Shown piece by piece: positions 10,283 through 20,251 of a stretch of DNA of 64,000 nucleotides. Every line of letters begins with the position of its first letter. The first letter of the stretch is position 1. The DNA is from Verrucomicrobiota bacterium. GTDB lineage: Bacteria; Verrucomicrobiota; Verrucomicrobiia; Opitutales; Opitutaceae. The translations under genes were made by a program, and so were the position numbers. The stretch spans positions 310,001-374,000 of the forward strand of contig JAEWQP010000016.1 of NCBI GenBank assembly GCA_023399155.1. Reading direction: 5' to 3'. The notes under the pieces were generated by a model. It was not told the origin of the DNA. It did no database searches and was given only the letters and a program-made list of their open reading frames with translations.

Positions 10283-10307
10283 TTGAGGTCACAGGTTGTG
10301 ACCTCAA
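10283..10307. repeat. upstream ORF6N-type palindrome 1
   Basis: Perfect 11-bp arms (TTGAGGTCACA) around GGT, 23 bp before the ORF6N start codon. Read on the minus strand in the register of the in-gene copy, it would encode Leu-Arg-Ser-Gln-Pro-Val-Thr-Ser-Ser. It could be an operator for the gene or a silent cassette copy. Confidence 0.6.
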
Positions 10308-10343
10308 ACCCGACAGCCCCTGAACGTGCGTGCGTTGCGGCCC

Positions 10344-10366
10344 TGAAGTAGCAATTCGGCACTTCA
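10344..10366. repeat. upstream ORF6N-type palindrome 2 (degenerate)
   Basis: 23-nt imperfect palindrome with 6-bp perfect outer arms (TGAAGT/ACTTCA). On the minus strand in the same register it reads Leu-Lys-Cys-Arg-Ile-Ala-Thr-Ser, a peptide type also found in the variable segment of other ORF6N proteins as I recall them. Confidence 0.45.
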
Positions 10367-10451
10367 AAGCCGTGGCTGCGCTGCGTGAGAACACCGGCGG
10401 TCGGGACAGATAGTGGTTCCGCGTTCGGCATCAGCGGCGCGCGTCAGAGCT

Positions 10452-10468
10452 TATCACAATCTGTGATA
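10452..10468. repeat. upstream ORF6N-type palindrome 3
   Basis: Perfect 7-bp arms (TATCACA/TGTGATA) around a 3-nt centre, 45 bp past the sdhA stop codon. In the shared register on the minus strand it reads Ile-Ser-Gln-Ile-Val-Ile-Ser-Ser. Confidence 0.5.
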
Positions 10469-10483
10469 TCCTCGGGAACATCC

Positions 10484-10504
10484 GTGACTCGTCATTCGTC
10501 ACTC
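10484..10504. repeat. three tandem heptamers downstream of sdhA
   Basis: GTGACTC, GTCATTC and GTCACTC follow one another directly, ending 8 bp before the sdhA stop codon on the minus strand. They mark the junction between the sdh operon and the inserted ORF6N segment; function unknown. Confidence 0.4.
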
Positions 10505-10512
10505 GCAACGCG

Positions 10513-12432
<1,920 letters not shown>

Positions 12433-12456
12433 GGGTGGAGCGGCGGTGAAAAGTGA

Positions 12457-13278
12457 TTACGGGTGGGCGGGCGTGGGCGCCGAAGCGGTGGTGGCCGGTG
12501 CGCAGCAGGCCGAGGCGGTCTCGGCGCCGGCCACCTGGACGAATCCGCCCAGGACACCGCCGACGATCGCGAGATTGCCAAGGAAGTAGAGCACGCAGAA
12601 AGCGCGGCTGAGCACGCGCAGGGCGTTGCCCCAGGTGCTGGTTTTCAGCCCGAGCGTCTGGAACATGCTTTCAATGCCGTGCCAGAGGTGGAAGGCGAGC
12701 AGCCCGACCGCGAGAATGTAGAACCCGGAAACGATCGGGCTCTGGAAGCCGCGCACCACCATCGTATGCACGTCGTGCACGAGCGTGCCCTCACGCGCGA
12801 GGAGCACGCCGGCGAGGTGGAAGTCCTCCTTGAGCGTGACCTCCGGGATGCGACTCTTGAATGTCTCGCCCTGGAAGAGACCGCCTTCCACGCCGACCGT
12901 GAAATGCGCGAGGTGGTAGGCGATGAACGCGAGCACGACGAAACCGGTCAGGCGCATCGTGCGGGAGGCAAGCGTCGCCTGGATCGTGTGCCTGAACCCG
13001 TATTCCTCGGGCCGGGCCCGCCTGTTTTCGATCGTCAGCGAGACGGCCGCCCAGACGTGCAGCACCGCGCAGAGCAGCAGGAAGCCACGCACCAGCCACA
13101 GGAGCGGCCCGAGTCCCTGGAGGAAGTGGGCGTAGCCGTTGATCTCATCGGGCGGTCCGAAGACGTGAAGATTGCCGACCAGGTGCCCCGTCACGAACCC
13201 GACGAGGACGAGCCCGGTGACGGCCATGATGATCTTTCGGCCGATGGAGGATTTGAACAGCGCGGTGGCGAGGTTCAT
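12457..13278 (-). CDS. sdhC: succinate dehydrogenase cytochrome b subunit
   Basis: 273 residues with five predicted membrane helices, the single fused anchor of three-subunit (b558-type) complexes. Helix 1 is IIMAVTGLVLVGFVTGHLVG; later helices include WLVRGFLLLCAVLHVWAAV, LTGFVVLAFIAYHLAHFTVG and FYILAVGLLAFHLWHGIE. Histidines in GHLVGN, YHLAHF and FHLWHG are candidate heme ligands. It anchors SdhAB and passes electrons to menaquinone. The C-terminus has an Ala/Thr/Pro-rich tail with CC near the end, probably disordered. It is the first gene of the operon. An 8-bp GC hairpin (13331-13351) lies in the leader about 50-70 bp upstream. Confidence 0.95.
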   Translation of the reverse strand: MNLATALFKSSIGRKIIMAVTGLVLVGFVTGHLVGNLHVFGPPDEINGYAHFLQGLGPLLWLVRGFLLLCAVLHVWAAVSLTIENRRARPEEYGFRHTIQATLASRTMRLTGFVVLAFIAYHLAHFTVGVEGGLFQGETFKSRIPEVTLKEDFHLAGVLLAREGTLVHDVHTMVVRGFQSPIVSGFYILAVGLLAFHLWHGIESMFQTLGLKTSTWGNALRVLSRAFCVLYFLGNLAIVGGVLGGFVQVAGAETASACCAPATTASAPTPAHP

Positions 13279-13804
13279 GAGTGAAGTGGTGGAGCTTATG
13301 GGACCCCGCGTGCACGCGTCTCAAACAGCGCGCCCTTCGGGGGGAAGGGCGAAGGGAAAAGATTCGCTTAAGGGGGTCAAAACCAAACGCCCCGCTATTA
13401 GCGAGCGGTCGCCCGCCGCACAGGGCCGCTAATTCTAAGCATCAGATTTCAATGTAGGGGTTCGCCGGCAAACGAGCGCATGTCCGCACCCCGCGCTTTG
13501 CTCCTGGCTCAGGCGCAGCCGGCTATTCCTCCGGCGAATACCGCTGCAGACCGGCGAAACAGGCGCTCGCCCGTGCCCGATCAACCGGACGCCTGCCGTC
13601 GGCGAAGGTGGAGCATGACCTCCAGGCGCGCGTTCCGCTCTCGCGCAGCCAACCCATCATCCAGCCCTCTGCGCCGGGAGTGAGCCGGGCTCCGGGACTG
13701 CCACTTACGCCGTAGCGCACGGCGCGAGGGCGGGAGGGTCGGCTTCAGCCGTGTGGTGCTCCGGGAATCGAGGCAGGACTCCACGTCTCCTGCCTGAACA
13801 CGAC
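13279..13804. other. intergenic: sdh leader and hairpins, no gene seen
   Basis: 526 bases holding the presumed sdhC promoter and leader. Visible structures are a CGCCCTTC stem-loop (13331-13351), a CGCCGT/ACGGCG stem (13708-13724) and an AGGCAGGA/TCCTGCCT stem with a 9-nt loop (13771-13795) just beyond the stop of the PaaK-like gene, a candidate terminator for it. No reading frame looks coding. Confidence 0.45.
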
Positions 13805-15109
13805 TCAGGCCTTGGGCAGCGGCTTGAGGAGGGCGAACTTGCCGCTGGGCGCGGGAGGAAGCAGGCGCTTGCGGAAGAGATTCACGCGCGAACCATCGCC
13901 GATGGCCGCGACGAGCCGGGCTTCGAGGCCCTGGGGCGCACTGTGATCCGCCACGTACTCGAAATTCCATCGGTCTGCCGAGACCTGCCGCATGCAGTAA
14001 TGCCAGACCGGCAGGTCGGCGGGCAGGGCGCGATCGATGTCGAGCGATGTCAGCAGTCGCCCATCCGCCCGGAAGCACAGGTCGCGCTCGCGACCGAGCA
14101 CGCGATAGCCGCCCGGCAGCTTCAGGACCGCGTCTCCGGACACATAGCGCAGCAGCGGCATGGCCTCGCGACCGCGCGTGGTGACGATCACGCGGTGGAG
14201 GTCGGGAAGGCGCGGATTGATCGGTTCGAGCTCGATAAAGGCATTCTCCTCGATCGCGCGCGAGTTGTCGGCGAAGGCGTCGCCGATGAAGAGGTAGCCC
14301 GCCTCGGTGGAGCCGTAGAGGTCGACCTGCGGCACGGGAAAAACCTCCGCGATGCGCCGACTGTGCATCAGGCTCGCCTTGCCGTAGGTGAGGATGACCG
14401 CCTTGAGGCTCGGTACCGACAGGTGGCGCTGTTTCGCCGCGCGGGCCAGGAGCGAAAGATAGACGGGCTCGCCCTCGATGACCTCGGGCTTGGTGGCCTG
14501 GATCTCGAGCACGATGCGGTCCCATTCGCTATCCGAGAAGCAGAACGGATCGCTGGACAGGTTGAGATAAACCGTACCGCCGAAATACCGGTTTGGATAC
14601 GGGAAGTCCTCGTACGGGCAGAGGTTGCTCGAGCAGTTGACCGGGGCGAGCACGACCTTGCGATACGGGCGGTCGGCGAACTCCCGCAGCACCGGATGCG
14701 CGCGGTAGGCGCGGCGGGTCTGCTCATCCCACCAGCCCCGCTCCATGATCACGGTCATCGGCGAGGTGGTCGTGCCGGAGGTGGTCTCGCGCTCGAGATC
14801 GTTGGCCGCGATGCCGCGGTCGACTTCGTCGCAGTCATCGAAAAACGCACAATGCCCTTCCTCGACGATGTCCTGCTTGGTGAGGAGCGGAATCTCCTCG
14901 AAACAGCTCCAGCGCAACATCTCCGGGTGGATGGCCCGGCGGCGCGCGTAAAGCGGGCTGCGCCGGTAGATCGCACGCACTTCCGCGTCGAGCGGCGCGG
15001 GAATCGGCTCGTCACCCGGCCCCTCGAAATCGAGACCACGGTTGGCGAACTGCTTGCGGAGAATCACGGCGGTATGGGCGAGGTCGGATACAGGCACGGA
15101 AGTTCGCAA
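13805..15109 (-). CDS. phenylacetate-CoA ligase-like adenylate-forming enzyme
   Basis: 434 residues. The ANL-superfamily phosphate loop is TSGTTTSPMTVIM. The adenine motif is DLYGSTEAGYLF, followed by an RYVSGD segment near 365 and GRERDLCFRADGRLL, as in PaaK and F390-synthetase-like proteins. These enzymes activate a carboxylate as acyl-AMP and usually transfer it to CoA; the substrate cannot be told from sequence. The N-terminal YRRSPLYARR region is typical of PaaK relatives. It follows the NUDIX gene by 22 bp and probably forms an operon with it and the LysM gene. Confidence 0.8.
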   Translation of the reverse strand: MRTSVPVSDLAHTAVILRKQFANRGLDFEGPGDEPIPAPLDAEVRAIYRRSPLYARRRAIHPEMLRWSCFEEIPLLTKQDIVEEGHCAFFDDCDEVDRGIAANDLERETTSGTTTSPMTVIMERGWWDEQTRRAYRAHPVLREFADRPYRKVVLAPVNCSSNLCPYEDFPYPNRYFGGTVYLNLSSDPFCFSDSEWDRIVLEIQATKPEVIEGEPVYLSLLARAAKQRHLSVPSLKAVILTYGKASLMHSRRIAEVFPVPQVDLYGSTEAGYLFIGDAFADNSRAIEENAFIELEPINPRLPDLHRVIVTTRGREAMPLLRYVSGDAVLKLPGGYRVLGRERDLCFRADGRLLTSLDIDRALPADLPVWHYCMRQVSADRWNFEYVADHSAPQGLEARLVAAIGDGSRVNLFRKRLLPPAPSGKFALLKPLPKA

Positions 15110-15131
15110 GAAACGGCCCGGACCGGGTCTG

Positions 15132-15731
15132 TCAAACGAGCCGCCCGCGGCGCCGCCATTCGCCTTCGAAAAAGAAGAGCGCGGTCAGGGCCAGCGCGTG
15201 CGTGATGCCGCCAGCACGCGCGAGCTCCAGCACCCGGGTGATCGGCAGCGACTCCATCGCGATATCCTCGTGCTCGTCGAACTTGCGCGTGCCGGTGGGA
15301 TGCACGCCGTCGATGATGACGAAGTGGCAGCGGTTGCGCTGCAGGGCGGGGTTGGGAAAGACCGAACCGGCCAGCCAGGCCTCGCCGCCCTCGTAGCCGG
15401 TCTCTTCAATCAACTCCCGTCGCGCGGTGACCACCGGGTCGGCGTCGGCCGGGTCCATCACACCGCCTGGCACCTCCAGCGACAGATCCGACGACCCGAA
15501 ACGGAACTGACGGACCAGCACGAGTTCCCCCGCCCCGGTGACCGGGAGCACAAGCACCCAGTCCGGGGCATCCATGGCCACGAACACGCCCTCCGTCCCG
15601 CGCAGCGGATGTCCCCAGCGCTCGCGATTCACCCGCACGACGCGGCAATCCACAAGAAGCTCGCTGGAGAGCTTGTTCCAGCGAGCCGGATATCCGCCCG
15701 TGTGCGGGCCGGAAGGTGTGGATGAAGCCAT
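15132..15731 (-). CDS. NUDIX hydrolase, ADP-ribose pyrophosphatase-like
   Basis: 199 residues starting at MASSTPSGPHTGG. The NUDIX box runs from GGVMDPADADPV to RRELIEETGYEGG; the RELxEExG core is intact. The first acidic position, normally Glu, is Asp if the loop is aligned on the second glycine. The upstream strands (LVLVRQFRFGSSDLSLEVP) and downstream FPNPALQRNRCHF match the ADP-ribose/NDP-sugar pyrophosphatase subgroup. The role is probably hydrolysis of nucleoside diphosphate-linked metabolites in the cytoplasm. It sits between the LysM gene (49 bp upstream) and the PaaK-like gene (22 bp downstream). Confidence 0.85.
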   Translation of the reverse strand: MASSTPSGPHTGGYPARWNKLSSELLVDCRVVRVNRERWGHPLRGTEGVFVAMDAPDWVLVLPVTGAGELVLVRQFRFGSSDLSLEVPGGVMDPADADPVVTARRELIEETGYEGGEAWLAGSVFPNPALQRNRCHFVIIDGVHPTGTRKFDEHEDIAMESLPITRVLELARAGGITHALALTALFFFEGEWRRRGRLV

Positions 15732-15780
15732 CGAGGAAGCGGGGCGCCTGTGGCGAACCGACCCGCCCCGCGGATGGAGG

Positions 15781-16335
15781 CTACTTCTTCGGAATGACGA
15801 TCTTCTGGCCGACGTGCAGCTTGCGCGAGTCGACCCCGGGATTGGCGGCCTGGAGCTCGGCGAGGGTGACGCCAAACTGCGTGGCGATGCGACCCAGCGT
15901 GTCCCCGCCCTTGATCACATACGTGCCATCGCCCGCCAGCGAGCCCGGTGCCACTGTCGGGCCCGCGGACCCGCCCGTGCCAGCGGCACTCGCCTTCGGG
16001 GCAGGAGCCGACCGGTCCATCATCTCCTTGGTATCGAGCGACACCTTGTTGATCTGGGTACGGAGGTTGGCGAACTCGGTGTTGATCTGGTCAAAATAAC
16101 GATCGTAGGTGCCGCGGAGGTTGTTGACGTTCTTGGCCGAGTCGTCGCTCACGCGCTTCACGGTTGCCTCCATCGAATCGATACGCGCCGCGAGGGCTGC
16201 GACGTCGTCGAGTTTTTTGCCCAGGGCCGAGGCCTTGGACAGGGCCACCACCGCGAGAACGACGGCGATCACGGCCAGAATACCAACCACGATCCCGAGG
16301 TAGGAACCGCTTTTCGGCGAAGAAGGAGTATCCAT
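15781..16335 (-). CDS. membrane-anchored LysM-domain protein
   Basis: 184 residues. One membrane helix lies at about 12-32 (GIVVGILAVIAVVLAVVAL). A coiled-coil or helical region at about 35-115 (LDDVAALAARIDSMEATVKR and onward) is followed by a Gly/Ala/Pro linker and a C-terminal LysM domain at about 138-184 (GTYVIKGGDTLGRIATQFGV, ending HVGQKIVIPKK). LysM binds peptidoglycan, so the protein likely spans from inner membrane to cell wall. The start at MDTPSSPKSG puts a short cytoplasmic tail before the helix. Probably first in an operon with the NUDIX and PaaK-like genes. Confidence 0.85.
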   Translation of the reverse strand: MDTPSSPKSGSYLGIVVGILAVIAVVLAVVALSKASALGKKLDDVAALAARIDSMEATVKRVSDDSAKNVNNLRGTYDRYFDQINTEFANLRTQINKVSLDTKEMMDRSAPAPKASAAGTGGSAGPTVAPGSLAGDGTYVIKGGDTLGRIATQFGVTLAELQAANPGVDSRKLHVGQKIVIPKK

Positions 16336-16517
16336 GAAATTTAGAAAACTAAGGTCGTTCGGATAGCCGCTCGTGCCCCTATTAGCAAGGAGATACACGA
16401 CTGGGAAACCTGGGGGCAATCCCCATCGACCCCGAGGGCTCCACACCTGTTCCGCGGCAGAAGATAACATTGACACCCCCAGCGGGGAGGCATCGCCTCA
16501 GCGCCACTCGCGTGTCA

Positions 16518-16594
<77 letters not shown>

Positions 16595-16646
16595 CGAGGA
16601 TCCGACGAGGCCAGGACAGCCTCTGCCGCAAGGGGCCCAGAACGAC

Positions 16647-16913
16647 TCAGGGCACGCTGGAGTTGCTTCGGGCTGACTCCGGGTCCACGCCCCACGAGGT
16701 GTGGCAGCTGCGCACGCACTGGCTGCACCGGCCCCGGATGTGCCAGACCTCGGCCGCATCCAAGCCCTTCGCCCACTCATAGCGCTGCTGCAGCGGCAGC
16801 GTACGCACATGATGAAGCTGGCAATCCCTCGGATTGCCGCCGAGCCGGGGACACTCGACAAGCAGGCCGAAGAACTCGGCGAGGGCAGCCGTGTCCTGGC
16901 TCAGGCGTGGCAT
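16647..16913 (-). CDS. small cysteine-rich protein, unknown (possible metal binder)
   Basis: 88 residues. It contains five or so Cys and several His in a spaced pattern: ECPRLGGNPRDCQLHHVR and later RGRCSQCVRSC, flanking a helical KGLDAAEVWHI segment. This suggests a small zinc- or iron-binding fold. It looks like real protein while the other frames here do not, and it resembles a type of short C-x-n-CPLH protein I recall from Verrucomicrobia without a named family. It is just downstream of, and antisense-oriented to, tRNA-Pro. The start is the first ATG; the C-terminal extension after RSC looks less conserved. Confidence 0.5.
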   Translation of the reverse strand: MPRLSQDTAALAEFFGLLVECPRLGGNPRDCQLHHVRTLPLQQRYEWAKGLDAAEVWHIRGRCSQCVRSCHTSWGVDPESARSNSSVP

Positions 16914-17320
16914 GGAGCGAAGAACATCGGCACACCCACCCGACAGGTGAGGCGCAACGCCGCGTCAGAGCCCCGAATCAGGGGATCGTGCCGTTTGTCC
17001 CCAAGGGAGACAGAGAACAATCACCTACCGCGGCGGGTCTGGCGTGACCTTCGGGGAGAGGTCCCGGCCGAGCCGCGACTCACCGAGGGCGTCCGCCAGA
17101 CCGGGTGAATTCCTTCTCCAATGAACCACGCTATACCAAGGGAACCGTGGGCGCGCTGGACGACGCCTGCTGCGCCAGCGAGGAGCCGTCGCACCGAAGC
17201 CCCCGATGCCGGCCGCGCCGCTCGTCAAGCCACGCGATCGCGCAGACGCAGATATCTCGGCTTGCAGCCAAGCGCCTGTCCTGAAAACTCGGGCCGACCC
17301 CGCCCGCCCCTGCCTGCTCG
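16914..17320. other. intergenic, nothing recognised
   Basis: About 400 bases upstream of the TPR gene. No convincing reading frame, RNA or terminator; a promoter for the TPR operon presumably lies here but I cannot identify its boxes. Confidence 0.4.
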
Positions 17321-20251
17321 ATGCCGCCCCGCATCCGACACCTTCTTCGCTGTGCCCGCGTCGCCTCCATCGGGTTGACCGCGTGCCTCGCCGCAGCGGC
17401 TCCCGCGCACGCTGCCGGGCCGAAGCGCGCGGCGCCAACCGCCTCCCCCTCCGTATCCACCGAGACACTTCCGGCACTGCTGCAGCGCGGCGCGCAGGCG
17501 TTTGCGGCGGGTGATTTCCCGCAGGCGGCTGACGCCTTCGGTCAGGTGGAGTCGGTCTTCGGCCGTGAGACCGCCTGGGCCTCGGGCACGCTGCCGCGCC
17601 GGCTGCTGCCCCTGCGCGGCTTTGCCGCGCTGCGCGCCGGGCGCGCGTCGGACGCGGCGGCCGACCTCGCCACATTCGTGGAACGTTTCCCAGAGGAGAC
17701 TGCACAACGGGGCTTTGCACTCTACGCGCTCGCCCTCGCGCTCCAGCAGGCCGGGGACAGCGATGCGGCGCTGTCGCGGTTTCTAGAATACGAGGCGATG
17801 CACCCCGGGTCGGCCCAGGCTGCGCTCGCCAGGCTGCAGCGCGCGGAGATATGCTTCGCGTCCGCCCGGCCCGACGAGGGTTTCCGCGTGCTCGACGAGC
17901 TGCGCCTCGATGCCACGCTGGCGGAGAGCCTGCGCGGGCAGGCTCGGCTTCGCGCCCTGGAACAGGCGGTGGCGCTCCGCCGCGACGACCTCGCCGCCGG
18001 TCTGCTCCTGCACGAGCCATGGGGCGTCACCACGATGCCTGAACTGGGCATCCTCGCGTTCGCCGCCATGGAGACGGGAGACCGGCTGCTCGCCGCCGGC
18101 CGCGCCTACGAGGCGGTGAGGGCGTATCAACTCGTCGCCCCGAAGCCCCGGCTGGTTGCGGCACAGCGGGAGCGGCTCGAGGCGATGCGCCGCAGCTTCG
18201 ATCAGCGCGCTCCCGCGGTCTCGATGGGATCGGGCCTCTTCTGGGTGGATTACTACCGCGGGCGTATCCACCGCATCGAGACACAGCTCCTGGCTTTGGA
18301 GCGGGCCGAGGACTACTCCGGAGCGCTTCGGCTGCGCCTCGGCCAGGCCATGCTCCTGGCCGGCCGCGCGCACGAGGCCTGGCTCTGCTTCGAGAGCGTC
18401 GCCCTTGCGCCCGGCGCGCACGACGAGCTGCGTCGCGAGGGGCACTACCGCTGGATCCTTTCCGCCGCGGAGCTGGCCCGGTGGGATGAGGCGCTCGCGA
18501 TCGCGGGCGCGTTCGTCGAGCGGCATCCTGCATCGGACCTTGCGCCCGAGGCCTTCTTCCTCATCGCACGCGCGCACCTGGAGCAGAAGGACTATGCCGC
18601 GGCGGAGCCGGTTCTTTCGCAGATCCTGGAGCGCTTCCCCGCGCATCCGGCCGCGCTTCGTTCGCGCTTCACGCGCGGCTGGGTTCGCACCGTCCGCGAG
18701 GCGTACGCCGCCGCCCGCGCTGATTTTGAAGCCTGCATCGCCACCGCTCCCGACGCACCACTCGCCGTCCGAGCCGGCCTGTGGCGCGGCATGACCCACC
18801 ACTTCGCCCGGGAGCGGGCCGAGGCCCTGGCTGTCTTTGACGCGCTGGCGGCGGCACACCCGCACGATCCGCTCCTGCCCGAGATCCTCTACCGGCGCGC
18901 CACGACTCTCTACGCGATGCGCGACCTCGCCCGCGCCCGGACCGGCCTGGAACATTTCGTCGCCGAATACCGGATGCACCCGCGCTTCGCCGAAGCGCTC
19001 GTGCTGCTCGGTGACATCCTCATGGGAGCGGGCGAACTCGACCAGGCGCGCGCCCGCTTCTCCCAAGTCACGCCCGAGGCCGCGGACTCCTACGTCTACG
19101 CGACGTTCCAGATCGGCAAGGTTCTTCGCGCCGAGGGCAGGCACGCCGCCCTGGCCGATCATTTCCGCGACTTTGTGCGCCACGCCTCACACGCGCGTCT
19201 TCCGCGGGTGAGCGAGGCGCTCCATCAGATCGGCTGGGCGGAGGAGCAATGCGGCCGGGCCGAGGCGGCGCTGCCGGTCTACGCCGAGGCCCTGGCTCGA
19301 TTCGGCGACGATCCCGCCGCTGGCGAGGTCGGAGCTGCGCTCACCGCACTGCACAAGCTCGCGCGGCGGCTGGGCCGGACCGAGGCTGCGGCACTTGTAT
19401 CCGACGATTCGATGCGACCGATCCTGGCCGGCGATTTCGAGGGCTGGCTGCGCACGGCGCGGCAGGAGGCGCTGAAGCAGCGCCGCCACACCTGGCATGC
19501 ACGGCTCACCCTCGCCCTCGCGGACCTCCACCTGGCTCGCCGCGAACCCGCCCAGGCCGAACTGCTGGTCCTCGAACTCGCCGCCCTCCCGATCGAGGCA
19601 CTCGACGCCGTCGCGCTCGCCCGCACCGGCGAAGCGCTGCAGGCGATCGGGTCGGAGGAAGCGGCGCGCTACTTTCATCGATTGCTCGCCGCCCACCCGC
19701 AGCACCCGGCACGCGCGGTGGCATTGCACGGGCTCGCGGCGGAGGCCGCCGCCGCGGGCCGCTACGAGGATGCCCTGCACTGGGTGGCGCGTTTCGACGA
19801 TGAAACGCCCGCGCACGCGCTCGCCATTCGCACGGCACTGCTCGCCGGTGAGATGCTGGAAGAAACCGGTCGTCACGCCGAGGCCGCCACGCGTTACGAC
19901 GCCCTCCTCCGGCTCAAGTCAGCGCGCGGACGCCCCCACGCACTCGCGCTGGCCGGACTGGCCCGGTGTGCGCAGGCCGACGGGGAAATTCCCCGCGCCA
20001 TCGCCTGCTACCAGCGCGTCTACACGCTGCACCGCGCCCAGTCCGATCTGGCGGCCGAGGCCTATCTTGGCAGCGGTCCCCTTTTCGAGCAGCTCGGCGA
20101 CGCGGTCGCCGCGGCAGCGACCTACCGCGAAATGCTCGCGCTGCCCGACGTCGGCGACTCCACGCAACGGGAGCGTGCGCGCGACGCCCTCGGCGCGCTC
20201 GCATCACTCGCGCCGACCGCGTCCGCAAATTCCCCGGAGGGCGCCCCATGA
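17321..20251 (+). CDS. large secreted TPR-repeat protein
   Basis: 976 residues. The N-terminal signal peptide (ARVASIGLTACLAAAAPAHA) is followed almost entirely by TPR helices: for example LLQRGAQAFAAGDFPQAADA, FALYALALALQQAGDSDAAL, AFFLIARAHLEQKDYAAAEP, ILYRRATTLYAMRDLARART, EALVLLGDILMGAGELDQAR, and a C-terminal GLARCAQADGEIPRAIACY. There may be 15 or more repeats. Such proteins are periplasmic scaffolds. The following genes encode a second secreted protein (ATGA overlap) and an ExbB/TolQ homologue, so a role in a TonB/Tol-like energised envelope complex is inferred. No enzymatic motif is visible. Confidence 0.85.
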   Translation: MPPRIRHLLRCARVASIGLTACLAAAAPAHAAGPKRAAPTASPSVSTETLPALLQRGAQAFAAGDFPQAADAFGQVESVFGRETAWASGTLPRRLLPLRGFAALRAGRASDAAADLATFVERFPEETAQRGFALYALALALQQAGDSDAALSRFLEYEAMHPGSAQAALARLQRAEICFASARPDEGFRVLDELRLDATLAESLRGQARLRALEQAVALRRDDLAAGLLLHEPWGVTTMPELGILAFAAMETGDRLLAAGRAYEAVRAYQLVAPKPRLVAAQRERLEAMRRSFDQRAPAVSMGSGLFWVDYYRGRIHRIETQLLALERAEDYSGALRLRLGQAMLLAGRAHEAWLCFESVALAPGAHDELRREGHYRWILSAAELARWDEALAIAGAFVERHPASDLAPEAFFLIARAHLEQKDYAAAEPVLSQILERFPAHPAALRSRFTRGWVRTVREAYAAARADFEACIATAPDAPLAVRAGLWRGMTHHFARERAEALAVFDALAAAHPHDPLLPEILYRRATTLYAMRDLARARTGLEHFVAEYRMHPRFAEALVLLGDILMGAGELDQARARFSQVTPEAADSYVYATFQIGKVLRAEGRHAALADHFRDFVRHASHARLPRVSEALHQIGWAEEQCGRAEAALPVYAEALARFGDDPAAGEVGAALTALHKLARRLGRTEAAALVSDDSMRPILAGDFEGWLRTARQEALKQRRHTWHARLTLALADLHLARREPAQAELLVLELAALPIEALDAVALARTGEALQAIGSEEAARYFHRLLAAHPQHPARAVALHGLAAEAAAAGRYEDALHWVARFDDETPAHALAIRTALLAGEMLEETGRHAEAATRYDALLRLKSARGRPHALALAGLARCAQADGEIPRAIACYQRVYTLHRAQSDLAAEAYLGSGPLFEQLGDAVAAAATYREMLALPDVGDSTQRERARDALGALASLAPTASANSPEGAP

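Noticed and set aside
10032..10394. Alternate minus-strand frame covering the ORF6N upstream region
   Set aside because: It reads through the palindromes and then out of frame through the ORF6N gene. Its ORF6N-like peptides come from the palindromes themselves and are reported as repeats, not as a gene.
16470..16498. Promoter for tRNA-Pro as a separate feature
   Set aside because: TTGACA is good but the -10 position reads TCGCCT, too poor to call on its own; noted under the tRNA.
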